Positions 11,391 through 23,089 of a stretch of 64,000 nt of DNA are shown here, piece by piece (positions within the stretch are counted from its first letter, which is position 1; each line of letters begins with the position of its first letter). The stretch is from Saccharum officinarum. Taxonomy: Eukaryota > Streptophyta > Magnoliopsida > Poales > Poaceae. The translations under genes and the position numbers were made by a program. Under the pieces are notes generated by a model. The model made no database searches, was not told the origin of the DNA, and was given only the letters and a program-made list of their open reading frames with translations. The stretch lies in contig CM036167.1 of NCBI GenBank assembly GCA_020631735.1, forward strand, positions 3,505,710 to 3,569,709, read 5' to 3'.

Positions 11391-12520
11391 GTTATGAAAA
11401 CACATCATAATTGGGCTAAAAGAGTAGAAGAATTGCAGAGTTACATCTGGCCCATAGCAAAAACAAGCAAAACAAATAAAGAAACCCAACCAAATACCAG
11501 AATTTGGGCCAACCCACCTCGGGAGCTAAGCCCAGAGCCATCCAGGAGCCCATGGGCCAAAGCAGGGCAGAAGGGCCAACACCCCAGGCGCGGGCATGCC
11601 TCTGTCTCTACTGCCTGGCCCCACTTTCCTCCACTCGATACATTCAAAGCTCAGGCTGGCGGTGCAGGGTTGGATCCAAAGAATATTCCCCTAGAACCGA
11701 CCAGCCACCTCCTATATAAGGAGGAGCTCACCTCCTCACTACACACACTCATACACACTCAAGCAAGTGAAGAAGAGCCTTAAACACTAGCTTTTAGCTA
11801 GAGTAGAATAGGGAGTGAGTGAGGAAGAGTTAGAGAAAGGGCAGATTTGGTCCCTCTACCTCTTGTACCGGGTTCGCCGCATACGTCGGGAGGAAGGAGT
11901 GCCGGGGTTGTCAGCTCTCTCCATACTTGTACCTCGACATCCGTCTTACCAATTGGGGTAAGAAGTTCGTGTTATTATATTGGTTTGATTACTTTGAGCA
12001 AGTTATCATTATCGCTATACTCTTGTGGGTTCGTCGTCCGTCCCTGTGACGGAGGTTCTAGTAGAGGACTTCTGATAAAGATAGAAGTTCCTAGCCAATG
12101 CTAGAACCGTAACTGATAGCGTAGACATGGTGTCTGAGCTAGAAGTTACCTTTATTTGCCTCATTTCCCATGGTTGAGGGGTAGGCTGCAGGTGATGACA
12201 GCCCTATCCATCCCTTGTAATCCCCCATGTTTGGGTTCGGCGTAGAGCTACAGGCCAGCATCGCTTGGCAGACCAGTGATCTCCGGTACCCGAAACAAGA
12301 TTATAACGATATCGCTACCTTTCCTTAAGGATTCTACCCTTAGAAGAACCTCACTACCCAAGTTATCCTTCTCTTGTTCTTAGGGAGAACTATCTGTAGA
12401 GACTTCCTACACTACCGTTCCTCGAGAAAATACGATACCCTGCTTACCATCAGGTAAAGTGCTACAACGGTATTTCCTTGCGCTTGCGGATTTATCTACT
12501 TTCGCTAAGAAGCACAAACA
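11390..12520 (+). repeat. Gypsy 3' LTR (copy A), 5'-truncated
   Basis: Enters at the ATGAAAACACATCATAATTG segment, about 120 bp into the LTR, and continues to the AAACA end, with a TATA box near 11712. The TTAAG that follows matches the left flank of the element. Confidence 0.8.
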
Positions 12521-12525
12521 TTAAG

Positions 12526-13848
12526 TTTAATTCCTTTTGACGTTTTAATCCTCCTTTTTGGTTTTCTGAATATACCCTACAGAAAATACAGATTCACTAA
12601 AACTTGTGAAAATTGTTAGTTTAAACCCCCAAAGTTTCTATTGGTGATCCATTTCAAGCATTTCTTCATGTTATATTGATGGTTTAATATGGTAGATAAC
12701 TACCGTCAATAATCATTAATATAGATTTCAATAATTTTGCTGATCAACTTATGAAAAATATAATTCACTGCTCTTTGATAAGTTGCACCAGCATTCTTCA
12801 AACCAAAAGTTATCACGACCCATTCAAATAAGGCGATTGCACCCGAACACCTGAAGGCCATTTTAGCTATATCTTCTATAACCATAAAGATCTTATTATA
12901 ACCCACATTGCCATCCATAAAGCTAATAACCTTGTGCCTAGCTGCTACATATACCAACATATCGGCTATTAGCATTGGATAACCATCCATCGGTGTAGCC
13001 TTGTTCAAATCCCCAAAATTGATACAAACTCTTAGCTTTCCATTTTTCTTATACACAGGCACTACATTCGATATCCACTCTGCGTATCGGCATGGTCTAA
13101 TAAACTTGGCCTCTAGCAATCTTTTAGTTTCCTTCTTAATGTCATCAAGAACATTCGGATTGAACCTCCTTGGAGCCTATTTAAATGGATGATACCCAGA
13201 CTTGATTGGCAACTGATGTTCAACAATTGATCGATCTAAACCAGGTATTTCATAATACTCCCAAGCTAAACAATATTTGAACTCCTTTAACAATTATATC
13301 CAACTTAGCACTTACATATGTCGGCCTAGGCCAATCTCCAGGTCCAATATCTACTTCTTCTAACTCATCAGCCGACGTAAAGCCATGTCCTAGTTTGCCA
13401 TCAGAACCATTTATCAGATTGTCCATTAAAAGAAACTCTCAGAGCCGACTGCTCGGATCGGTTGTTGACTTTCATTATTGATTTTAATGAAGTCTCCTTC
13501 CCATATCTTGCTAGAAAAACACTTGAAATCTTCTAGTTCCTAAAACATTGGATCAGTTGTTGCTATACTCACGGAGTCATCAGCATAAACCAATTCAATA
13601 TAGTCTCCATGCCACTAAATCACATTGATGCATAGTTGATGGTACGTAGCAATTAGCATGAATCCAATCATGACCAGGAAGCAAACTGTATGAACCCTTT
13701 CCATCAATGACAAAGAAAGTAGTGAGCAAAGTTTTACTTCACATCGTTAACTCGACGTTTATTGCCCCTGGTCTTGGATGCATTACCTCCAAAATCTTTA
13801 AGCACCATGTCGTTTTAATCAAATCTTCTAGCCCCTTACCAAGCTTTT
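12526..13848 (-). mobile_element. Remnant of a second Gypsy retrotransposon (pol region), minus strand
   Basis: Contains the RT fragment at 12706-13119, followed rightwards by broken pol-like sequence up to the assembly gap. Several stops and frame changes are present. Confidence 0.6.
12706..13119 (-). pseudogene. Ty3/Gypsy reverse transcriptase fragment
   Basis: 137 codons covering the N-terminal half of the RT palm and fingers. Recognisable blocks are IRPCRYAEWISNVVPVYKKN, the conserved RVCINFGDLNKATP, and FGLKNAGATYQRAVNYIFH. It ends IYINDY where the catalytic YxDD should be, so the first aspartate of the pair is Asn and the site is probably dead. The expected FMDGNVGYNKI block is present. 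No complete polyprotein surrounds it. Confidence 0.8.
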
Positions 13849-13948
13849 NNNNNNNNNNNNNNNNNNNNNNNNNNNNNNNNNNNNNNNNNNNNNNNNNNNN
13901 NNNNNNNNNNNNNNNNNNNNNNNNNNNNNNNNNNNNNNNNNNNNNNNN
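13849..13948. other. Assembly gap, 100 N
   Basis: Exactly 100 unknown bases, the conventional size for a gap of unknown length. The sequence changes class across it: Gypsy pol on the left, Copia LTR on the right. Confidence 0.99.
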
Positions 13949-14844
13949 GTGACCGGACGCGCCGGTCCCGCGAGTGACCCGGACGCGCCGGTTGCAAACC
14001 CTAGCACCCGCGCCTGCGCTGTACTGACCGGACGCGTTCGGTCATACCATGACGCGTCCGGTGCAGCGTCCGGTCACCTCTGTGACCTCCGTTCGCCTTC
14101 ATTTCTTTTCCGACTTCCGGCGTAGTGGAAAATAGGCTTTTCAACTCCTCGAAAACGCCTGAATCCGGCTCGCAAGCTCGGCGGGAGGAGAGAGAGACCC
14201 AAACCTCTCTTACCGCTTAAACTTCATCGCCTTCGCAAATGTGCCAACACCAAAAGTGATCACCACCTTGTGCACGTGTGTTAGCATTTTCATAATCATT
14301 TTCGAAGGTTTTCTAGTTAGCTCACTAGGCCCTACATGCAATGCACTTCATGAATTCACCTAGTGGCACCCGTGCATCGAATAACCGATAAGACTTCCCC
14401 TCTTAATAGTTCAGCTATCGATCCTAAACCACTCACACCCTCTATGGTGTCTTGAGTGCAAAACAAAATGGCCCTATGGTTATACCTTTGCCTTAAGCCC
14501 ATTTTGTTCTTCCAAAGGATATGATCCACTTCATATCATCACATGACCGTCTCGATCCATCGACCTTAACTTCACTTGCTCTTCACCGTTGCATCGGTCC
14601 GTCGGCGCCAAGTCTTGCTCAAGCTTCACCATCGCATGGTCCTTTGCTTCGAAGCCTCGACTTGCCCTTCACCCTCACAACCGGTCCATCGAGCCAAGCA
14701 TCATCTTGGTCTTCATCATCTTGGTCACATGAGTCAATGTCATGTCTCATATTCAATGACTACCTTTATCTAAATCATCCACTTAGATACAAAGGTTAGT
14801 CCTAGGTTTCATCAATTAGCCAAAACCAAACTAGGGACTTTCAG
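13949..14844 (-). mobile_element. Copia (SIRE-like) LTR fragment, minus orientation
   Basis: Same family as the 1-827 fragment: CCGGACGCG words first, then the GTGACCTCCGTTCGCCTTC segment, the AAGCTCGGCGGGAGG segment, and a CTTTCA terminus at 14844 (the LTR start read in reverse). The gap removes the other end. Confidence 0.75.
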
Positions 14845-15812
14845 CGGGTCCAGGCCGGCCCGGCCCGATGCATAGGGCCGTGCCTGGCCGCACCCCAGGC
14901 ACGCGGGCTAGCACGGCACGACCCGCTAAATTCACTTTGGCCCAGTGTCGGCCCGCATCCCCTATTTATTAATTAATATACTCATAAGATACAGGTTACA
15001 CAGGATCGGCAGCACGCTCGCGCTCCTCTAAAAAATCTGAACACTCTTTCCTTATTGGTGGGACCACTACAACCTTATCACCTCACATCTCCACCTCTCA
15101 TTTCTTTCTGCTGGGGTCCACAAACCTTATCACTTCAGATTGCATCGCCTCACCAGTTCAGCTCCAGTTCATTTCGATTTCCGTCCGCCCACCGCACTAG
15201 CATGTCCCTCGTTCTCTCTCTCCTTTGATTTCTCTCATATCTGAGCAAACCAGGACGAGCACGAGCAGCCAGGGGCAACCTCAATAGCGGCGTGCGGCCC
15301 TGCAGAGAAGTCGCGAGGAGGAGCAGGTTGGAGCCACGTGCGGCCGCGTGGGCATGGCCTCGCGCTGCTGCAGCACGTCCTTGGTGTCGTCGTCTGCGGC
15401 GAGGAGGCAGTGGCGTGCGCCCTGACGCTGTTGGCTTGTGACAACTAACAAGGAGGCACGGGTCGCCGGTCAGAGGCTCCTCAGGGGCGAGCGCGCCGCG
15501 GCCGCCACCGCCTCCGTGGCTCACGTAGCTGCCCCTGCCTCCCCTTCCCCATCTCTCTCTGTGTTGGCATTCTGTGGGCCTCGGGCTGGCTCGGCCCATT
15601 GGCCGTGGCATGCTTTTTTGGGCCAGCCCGACACGAAAAGCGGCCCGACAGGCCGTGCTTGGGCCGTCGGCCAGACACGAAGCCCAGGTCGGCAGGGCCC
15701 AGGAGGCACGACGTGCCGTGTCGGCCTGATCCCCTGTGGGCCGTGCCTAGCACGGGCCCGTGCCAGGCCAGACCGGGCCGGCCCGTTGGCCATCTATACC
15801 GGCACGGCCCTG
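14845..15812. mobile_element. Non-autonomous hAT-like element with long GC-rich inverted ends
   Basis: Both ends are built from GGCCGTGCC/CCAGGCACG and GGCCGGCCCG words in opposite orientation. The right end reads CCGGCACGGCCCTG, which reversed is CAGGGCCGTGCCGG, a hAT-style terminus at 15812. The left end is cut by the LTR ending at 14844, so no target duplication can be shown. The open frames inside (for example 15150-15611 minus) are compositional and lack domains. Confidence 0.45.
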
Positions 15813-16657
15813 TTTATTAGCGAGGAGCGGTTTTGGGTGCCAGTGTCACCGGCGGAGTGGCTCCGCTGGGCCTCGGTGAGGTATTGTTGCTGCTCATGCT
15901 GTCGTACTCATAAAAGGGTGCACACATGGCACATCTCATGCAATGGCCCGTGGGCATCCTCGGCAAGCCGCCGCCGCATCTTGGCAGCGTGCCTCCATAT
16001 GTCCGTCGCCGTGGAGCTAGCGACGGCCATTCGCTTACTCGACACCACTGCTTCTCTTCGCTCACGGTCACGTGAATTCCGCTGGCTGCCAGCAAAATCG
16101 GATCGTGAAAAGACATAAGATCGACTGCCACGGGCTGGGTTTAGTCCAGGCTCAAATAGGTTCAGGCCCGTACGAGACCCGTGGAAAAAGAATAAACGAT
16201 ATTGTAATTATTTTGTTAAAAGGCTTTATGATTCGTGCAAATTTCTTGAGAGGTCCACCGGAGCATAACTCTTATACGTTTCATACAGTTTCTTTGTTTT
16301 GTATTCCTTTATTACAATCAGGCCTATATGCCTTTTGTCAAATAATCCAAAGTTGATTAGGATTATACAAAATAATATCAACATTTATATCTTTAAATAT
16401 ATTTATTACAAAAAATATTCTAAAATAGTCTAATTGTACTTATTACATATTATAAATATTAGTAATTTTTAAATATATAGGGCATATATATATACATATA
16501 TATATAATTATGTTGCTTTTAAGTAAATGAGTTTTTTATTCTCTTTAGGACAGAGAGTACCTTCAAAGTTCAAACCACACATGGGTGTGGGTATAATGGA
16601 TGGCGGCTGTAAGCATGTACTTCTGGTCAAAATTGGTACGACTAGACGACTAGGAGT
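15813..16657. other. Unassigned intergenic DNA
   Basis: GC-rich until about 16140, then strongly AT-rich with a TATATA-rich patch near 16480-16510. Minus frame 15817-16131 has no recognised domain. Confidence 0.4.
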
Positions 16658-17309
16658 GGGCCCTGTTTGGTTCTAAAGTTCAGAGACTAGAGACTAAAAC
16701 AGAGGCTAAAATTTAGTTTCCTATCCTGTTTGGTTCCGGCGACTAGAGAGGACTAAAAGACATTAAAACTGTTGCACAAAGACTAAAATACCCTTCTTCT
16801 TCCTCTAGACAGAGGCCATGGAGATAGCTACTGCTGCTCGTAAGGAGGGGGCCGGGGACGACCCGCAGAGGGGTGTGGTGCTGGTCAGCGGTGGAGCGGC
16901 ACCGAGCCTAGGGCCCACGGCTGGCACCACATGGGACATGGCTCGAGTGGCCATAGCAATGGGTGGGAAGGGCGGCCGATGAAGCGCACCACGCCAATCC
17001 AACACAGGGTGGGAAGGGCGGCAGGCGAGTGCGACGAGGCGCTCGGTGAAGCGCTTCCCACTGCCGATCCAGCGTGGACCGGTGAAGCGCTTGCAACAGT
17101 CGCGCGGACGGAGGCGTGGGGGAGTGGAGTGGGGACCGGTGAGGGGTATGTGGTGTCAAGTTGGGCCAGTAGTCCCAAATAGTCTCCCCAAGGACTACAG
17201 CCCACTAGTCTCTAGTCCCTTTAGTAGTCCTTCCTGTTTGGTTAAAAGGGATTAAAAAGGAATAAAATTTACTCTCTAGTTTGTAGTCCCAATAAACCAA
17301 ACAGACCCT
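16658..17309. mobile_element. DNA transposon/MITE with GGGCCCTGTTTGGTTC ends
   Basis: The left end GGGCCCTGTTTGGTTC and the right end AATAAACCAAACAGACCCT are inverted repeats, and ACTAGAGACTAAAA-type words recur inside each arm. The 400-bp centre is GC-rich and may be captured sequence. A second internal CCTGTTTGGTT (about 16728) and its mirror (about 17235) suggest a nested or duplicated end. The target duplication is unclear, so the superfamily is left open. Confidence 0.6.
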
Positions 17310-18314
17310 AGATTGCTAGCGAGCTTACCTGGACATGTGCAAGGCGGTACTAGATTGTTGATGCAGGCATGTTCGTTTTCTAGTCTTTTCATGCTTTCAA
17401 GATTGAACCGACAAAAAAACCATGTTATGGCTACACCTAGATCACGATCAAAGGTTCGCTTGTACCATTGCTAGCTCAACCAACGCATATGCATGTTGTA
17501 AAAAAAACTACACATATGCATCAATTCAATTATATGACTAACCTCCGAACGACTAGGTTCTGTAACCACGGCTACCTTGGCCGTGCATTATGCTTTGTTT
17601 TAAAAAAAATCTACTTATTATAGGATTTTGCTTCGGCTAATGATCACCATATCACGCATAGTAAATCAAATCAGAGATGTACGACGCAAAGATTTATACT
17701 AGTTTAGGTACAAATGGTGAAGAACTTCCTTATGAACCAAATGTTGGAGCTAGGGTGCCGATTATACAAGTGCAAATGGTGAAGAACTTTCTTATGAACT
17801 AAATGTTGGAGCGGGGGTGCTGATCATACAAGTGCTAACTTAGGAAGCTATTAAGTTCCTCTATATTGATCTCCCGATATCTTCATATTTGGGATTCAGC
17901 TTCCTTGGACGCTATTATTACATGGATTGTTAGCTTCGCACGACGCGCGGATCCTTGCTTGTGGGACCATCTCAATGTCAAATCTTTACTTCTGAGGCCT
18001 TCTTGTTGCATAGAACTTTGTCTCCTGGACCTTCTTGACGTGTAGATATTCACCTTCGGGACCTCTCATCTGAGGCTTCGCTTGGAGACACACCTCTTCA
18101 CAAATGGATGTAGTCATCATAGTCATAGCCAAAGGTTGTCTGAAGCCTCCAAATCTTCTCTCATGAGTGTTGGGCAAAAGACTTCACCTTTTGGAGTGTC
18201 AGGTCCTCTAGTATACTCCCCTAGCTCCTCTTGGATGGCGCTTGTGACTGAATCTTCAGTTGTGCTTGTTGCAATTGACGTGGTCGTAGTAGCCTTAGTA
18301 GCTGAAGTAGATGT
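17310..18314. other. Intergenic DNA, probable decayed retroelement
   Basis: No gene recognised. A GATTTATACTAGTTTAGGTAC segment (17691-17711) resembles a motif common in grass Gypsy LTRs. A local tandem duplication lies at 17711-17834. Confidence 0.3.
17711..17834 (+). repeat. 62-bp tandem duplication
   Basis: Two adjacent 62-bp units (17711-17772, 17773-17834) starting CAAATGGTGAAGAACTT, with about eight differences between them. Confidence 0.85.
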
Positions 18315-18930
18315 CTAGACCGAAGTTGTTGGTGAGCCCCTTGAGCTAAGGTGGTCAAGGAAGGTGAAGTAGGCCTCGGTGCTTAAGGAGTTGATGTAGC
18401 CCCTCGAACTCAGTGATAAAGGAAAGTCATCATAAAAAATGATGCCAAAGGTGTCGACAAAGGCTCTCGAGCAGTTGTAGTGGCTTAAGATGATAGCAAA
18501 GGCCCTTCTGTTGAAGTGTTGGTGGAGACAAGCCATTGTAGTCGCTGAATATGTTGGCAAAACCCCTCATGTCGAAGTGTTAGCGGGGGTGAGTCGTTGT
18601 GGACGCCGAATATGTTGGCGTAGGCCCTTTGTGCCGAAGGTGTTGACAAAGGTGATGTTGGTGTAGATGCCAAAAATGTTAGCGAAGCCCCTCGTACCAA
18701 AGTTTTGGCGGAGACAAGCTTTTGTAGTCACCGAAAATATTGATGAAGATATGTTATCGGTGTTAACATCGGAGATGTTGGAGAAGCCCTCAAAGATGAT
18801 GGTGAGGCCCATCACGTCGAAGTGTTGGCGTGGGTGAGTCATTGTAGTCGTTGAAGTGTTGGTAAAGTCCCTCTTGCTGAAGTGTTTGCCAGGAGCGATG
18901 CTGGAGAGCCTATGAGAGATATGGGCCACG
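18315..18930. repeat. Degenerate minisatellite-like tract
   Basis: Reiterated words GAAGTGTTGGCG, AGCCATTGTAGTCG, AATATGTTGGC and GAAGCCCCTCG recur every ~60-120 bp with many substitutions. Several overlapping minus-strand frames (for example 18567-18929) arise from the repeat and carry no domain. Probably decayed repeat DNA inside a retroelement. Confidence 0.5.
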
Positions 18931-19404
18931 TCTCCTGCTAGAAGAGACCCAACTAGTACCTAGAGTAGTGTCATATGAAATCCAACCCCACCAGTAGTCA
19001 ATTGTAAATAACCATTGCTTATATAAGTGCCCAAGAGCATGAGTGAGGGACCTCACCTTCCACTCATTTTCACTTGTTCAAAACCCTAGTGTGTCCGCTC
19101 TCCACCATCGAGCTCTCTTCTCCCTCCTCTCTCTCTCTCTCTCTTGTTCTGACATAATAGACTTAGAAACATATTTCTCCTAGAGATTCTACATGTATTT
19201 GAGGAGCAAAAGATCTGATTTTTTTCAAGTGGTTGCTTTGAACCTAAGAAGATGTGTCTTTAACTACGTGGTTGCTTCGGAAGCACCAAAATGCCTGTCT
19301 TCTAGGGTTTTGGGTGTACATACGTGTTTAGACTCTCTTCTTAGGTTTTGGGTGTACATACATATGTTTGAGAAAATGGTATGCTTTGGTTGGTTAGTAG
19401 TTAG
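18931..19404 (+). other. Promoter-like segment, possible LTR remnant
   Basis: A TATA-like CTTATATAAG (near 19018), a polypyrimidine tract with (TC)n at 19124-19144, and CTCTCC-rich leader-like DNA are in the order expected of a plant LTR promoter. No ends or coding domains define it. Confidence 0.25.
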
Positions 19405-19470
19405 TGTAAGGAAAATGGAGCCTAGGCCCATTTAGTTTAGATTTTGGTGATTGATGACAACACGACCAAA
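19405..19470 (+). mobile_element. Short fragment of an Opie-like LTR start
   Basis: TGTAAGGAAAATGGAGCCTA and the following ~45 bp match the start of the LTR at 23090. Similarity then stops, and internal sequence of a minus-strand element follows. Confidence 0.65.
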
Positions 19471-20700
19471 GCAAGCAAATAATAAAAATTTTGAAATTTA
19501 AAAACCTATCCACTTGCTAGAATGCAATGCAAAGGCAAGATTATATGATGCTAAAAGGTACCATGTGTAAAAACACATATGATGCTTATCTTGCCCTTGC
19601 CATTGTCCCCAAGTGATATTATGGACTTAAGCCTCCCCCTAACTCCATAATTCACTATCTTCCCTTTCTTGGACCATTACCACTCATAATGTGTTATGAT
19701 CGGGCTTGCTTTTGGTCCTACAAATTCTCCCCCTTTGGAATCAAACACTAAAAAGGAAGACATTAGTAGCACAAGGGAGGGTCAAATTTTATGATCCCTT
19801 GAGTGTGGAGTGGAATAGATCACAAAGCTTGACTCTCACATTACATAGACTAAGCTCCTCCTAAACGTATGCATACTTATGGTAGAGGGTGAAACATATG
19901 CATAATTTGGCAAATTAATGCATAAGGGAGTTTAATCTATATAATGCATGGAGAAAGCATATAAATATAAAATTGAAGTCAACACAATGATATCGATTAG
20001 GAATACCACATGTAGAAACCAATTTGATTGACACCACTTGAAATTTATGATACCACTTGAAATGGTGGTGGATTTTTGAAGCATGATGCTTATCTCCGAG
20101 GACTCCATTTTCCTTGCAATGAGACTACTACACACATGATAGGCTTGAAAAGATGTTAGTCTCAAAGCATCCAATTTGTAGAATAACCTCCCCCTATGTT
20201 TGTGCATACAAGCATATAATACTTGTAGGAGATATGCACATTGATTTTTGAAAATCAACATATCACTTGAAGGATGACACCACATGAGTGTGAGAATCAT
20301 TTCCAAAGATGATATTCGGGAAAATTATCTACAATTTGGACTTTGGCACATATTAGATAAACAAATGTAAAATAAGCTATGTGACGTGCTCCTAAACAAT
20401 TTAAACCATATAGGTTTGCTCCAAGGGTAAGTGTGATACCAAGCAAGCCTACCATATGAAATACCTAGTGTATGCATGACAAAAGATTTAACATGCAAAT
20501 GCAAACCTAGGCATGTAAAGGAACTAGATGCTAATTGAAATTGCAAGAAATTTAAGTCTAGTTACCTAACATGGGAAGGGGAATTTGGGTCCATAATTTT
20601 CACTAACCCACTTGGCAATTACCTTGTTCATCATGATGCACCCCATGAAATGCACCCGAACTTTGCCAAGTCTCCAAATTCCTAGAAGTCCATTGGACTC
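19471..20700 (-). mobile_element. Opie/SIRE-like element, post-pol region, minus strand
   Basis: AT-rich DNA without a gene. The reverse-complement purine tract CCAAAGGGGGAG at about 19725 is typical of the long 3' noncoding region of SIRE/Opie Copia elements. Pol is absent: this region runs directly into the gag remnant. Confidence 0.45.
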
Positions 20701-22801
20701 TCACTTCTCCTTCGGGATCCAAACCTTCTTGGTGCTCTTCATGTTGAAAATAATTTTCTTTGGCACCCAAAAGCGTTTGACCCCATTGTTGGCTTGTTTG
20801 TTCACCTTGATGGCCACCACCTTGTCATTCTTCTTCTTCTTCAGGAGATAAGGTGTGGAGGCCTTCTTCTCCACCTTGTTGGTGTAGGTGTTGGAGAGCT
20901 TGCTTGTTTGCCTTTTTGTTGTTCTCTTTCTTCTTTGCTCCTCCCCCATTCTTCACCTTGCACTCATAGGACTTGTGACCTTCCTTGTGGCATACATAGC
21001 AAACCACGGTTTGTCTTTCATCAAGCTTCTTCACTCCCTTGACGGTGTTTTCTTGATGAAGTTGGGCCTGCTCCGTCTTGCCTTGAACTTGAGTCAAGTC
21101 CTTGGTGAGGCGAGCCACTTCTTGCTTGAGTTTATCATTCTCCATTGCAACTTCTTGTGTGCATGTTTCTACAATAATTTTCTCAAAACGAACTTGGTCA
21201 CAAGTGGGCAAGTTCAAACATAAATCATTGTAAGGAGTAGAGGCATCCTTTTTAGGCATTGAACTTTTCTCTTTAGGTGCCTTGGTGGGGGTTGTACCGA
21301 CGGCTTCAAGTTTTGCAACTTTATTTGTTAGCTCATCACAATATTTGCACATGATTTCCATTTTAGCATGCAAACTATTATAAGCATCTTGTGAGCTAGC
21401 TAACTTTTGCTTTAATTTTTCATTCTTCTTTATAAGTTGCTCATCATTGATTGTGCATGCATTTGTTATTGCACTAGCCTCAAGTTGCTCAATTTGAGTA
21501 GATAGCTCCACATTAAAATTGGCAAAAGTTTCATATTGTTCAAGCAAAATAGCATAAGCTTTTTGTGAGTTATCTAGTTTTCCTTGCAACAAAGTAAACT
21601 TCTTTTGTTGGCTAGTGCAAACCTTAGCATATTTAAGATTTTCTTGCACAAGTTCATTAAGAAAAGGCATTTCATCATCACTATCACTCTCACTAGAGGA
21701 TGAACTTTCATTACCTCGTGCCATAAGGCACACACGTGAGGAGCTTGATGAGTGCTTGCGGCCGTGCCTCTTGTGATGGTCTTCTTCACTTGAAGAATCA
21801 TCCCATGACCTTACCGATGTGAGGGCTTTGTCCTTGCACGCTTTCTTCTTTGTCTTGGGTGTGGTATTGTTTGGACAAACTTCCACAAAGTGACCCAACT
21901 CACCGCATCCATAGCATCCCTTCTTTCTTTGCTCATTTCTTTGATTTGTGAAGATGAAATCTTGGATTTGGATGGGCACACCCTTGATATTGAGCCTTTG
22001 GATCATCTTCTCCACCTTGTTGATAAGTTTGATTGATTCTTCATCAAGGTCGGAGGTGGAGGAGGAAGATTGATCATCTTCATCTTCATCTTCACTTGAG
22101 GAGCTTGAGCTTGAGCTTGTCTCAACTTGCTTGCCCTTCATTTTCTTTTTCTCACTACATGAGAGAGCTTTGCCTTTGCTTGATGAAGAGGCTTCTTCTT
22201 GACCCATTATGCGGGACATTTCAAATGCCACTATTTTGCCAATCACAATGGCTGGGGTCATGTTGCTCAAGTCCTCCAAGTTGTGGAGAATGGTGATGAT
22301 GCTTGCATATTTCCCTTGTGGTAGCATGGAGATGATCTTTCTCACGATGTCCGCATCGCCTAGCTTTGTCAATCCTATGGAGTTAAGCTCATTGATAATT
22401 AGATTCAAACGAGAATACATATCACGAACAAGCTCATCTTCATTCATTTCAAATGAATCATAGTTTTGTTTAGCTAGGCAATGTTTTTGCTCACCGACAT
22501 TACTTGTATCATCATGGAGCTCTTGCAATTTTAACCAAATTTCATGTGCCATATTTAAAGTGAACACTTGGTTAAATACATCCATGCTAAAAGATTTAAA
22601 CAAACAATTTTTAGTTGTAGCATTGAAATGCATTTCTTTTTCTTCACTCTTTGTGGGTTTATCGGGATTCTTAATTGGTTTCATCCCGTCACGAGTGACT
22701 TTCCAAACACCCAAATCAACCACCTCAAGATGAACGGCCATTCTAACTTTGTAGTAGGGGAAATTAGTGTCGTCAAAGTGTGGAGGCCTAGAGGTATCCA
22801 T
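20701..22801 (-). pseudogene. Copia (Opie/SIRE-like) gag, frameshifted near its 3' end
   Basis: The frame from the ATG at 22801 (MDTSRPPHFDDTNFPYYK) runs to 20825. It holds the UBN2-type gag domain (W-L-x-L-x-x-L-H pattern), a CCHC knuckle (CYGCGELGHFVEVC), an acidic/serine-rich linker, a coiled coil, and a second knuckle (CYVCHKEGHKSYEC). The usual Copia gag tail with WVPK...VWIPK repeats is present but in another frame (20701-20949), so a frameshift lies in the lysine-rich, trinucleotide-repeat stretch near 20830-20900. No protease, integrase or RT follows. Start evidence: primer site and LTR end lie just upstream. Confidence 0.85.
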
Positions 22802-22865
22802 CCCAACCACTCTTAGTAGCGTCGGCTCAACGGCGGTTAAGCCAAAGGTCCAAATTGAGCCAACC

Positions 22866-22878
22866 GGCTTTGATACCA
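22866..22878 (-). other. Copia primer binding site (initiator-Met tRNA type)
   Basis: Minus-strand TGGTATCAAAGCC, two bases after the LTR terminus at 22881, the standard position for this family. Confidence 0.8.
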
Positions 22879-22880
22879 CT

Positions 22881-23061
22881 TGTAAGGGATCGTGACGCCT
22901 AAAAGGGGGGTGAATTAGGCAACTTAAAATTCTACTTCTAACTATGGCCTCTAATTCCACCTAGTCAAGACCTATGCAAGAAAGTAATCTATCTAAATGT
23001 GCAATTATGGTTTTGCTAGGTGTGTTGCTATCTCTACCGCAAAAGAGTTATGCAACCTAGG
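22881..23061 (-). repeat. 3' end of an Opie-like LTR, minus orientation, truncated
   Basis: About 180 bp matching, in reverse, the end of the LTR at 23090-24674 (shared TGCAAGAAAGTAATC and GCTATCTCTACCGCAAAA). It stops at a junction with a plus-strand element at about 23061. Confidence 0.85.
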
Positions 23062-23076
23062 TTATCATCAATCACC

Positions 23077-23089
23077 AAAAAGGGGAAAT
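23077..23089 (+). other. Polypurine tract of a plus-strand Opie-like element
   Basis: AAAAAGGGGAAAT directly before the TGTAAGG LTR start. Confidence 0.7.

Larger units (their letters stand above)
9913..12520 (+). mobile_element. Internally deleted Gypsy (Athila/Tat-type) element with TSD TTAAG
   Basis: The element starts TGTTGG and ends AAACA. It is flanked by TTAAG at 9908-9912 and 12521-12525. It contains a shortened 5' LTR (9913-10773), a primer site, a gag fragment and a 5'-truncated 3' LTR; all of pol is gone. The junction near 11390 joins gag directly to LTR sequence. The TGGCGTCG/TGGCGCCG primer site fits the Athila/Tat branch. Confidence 0.85.

Noticed and set aside
15150..15611. 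153-codon minus-strand frame
   Set aside because: Product of GC-rich composition inside a hAT-like element; Arg/Ala/Gly-rich with no domain.
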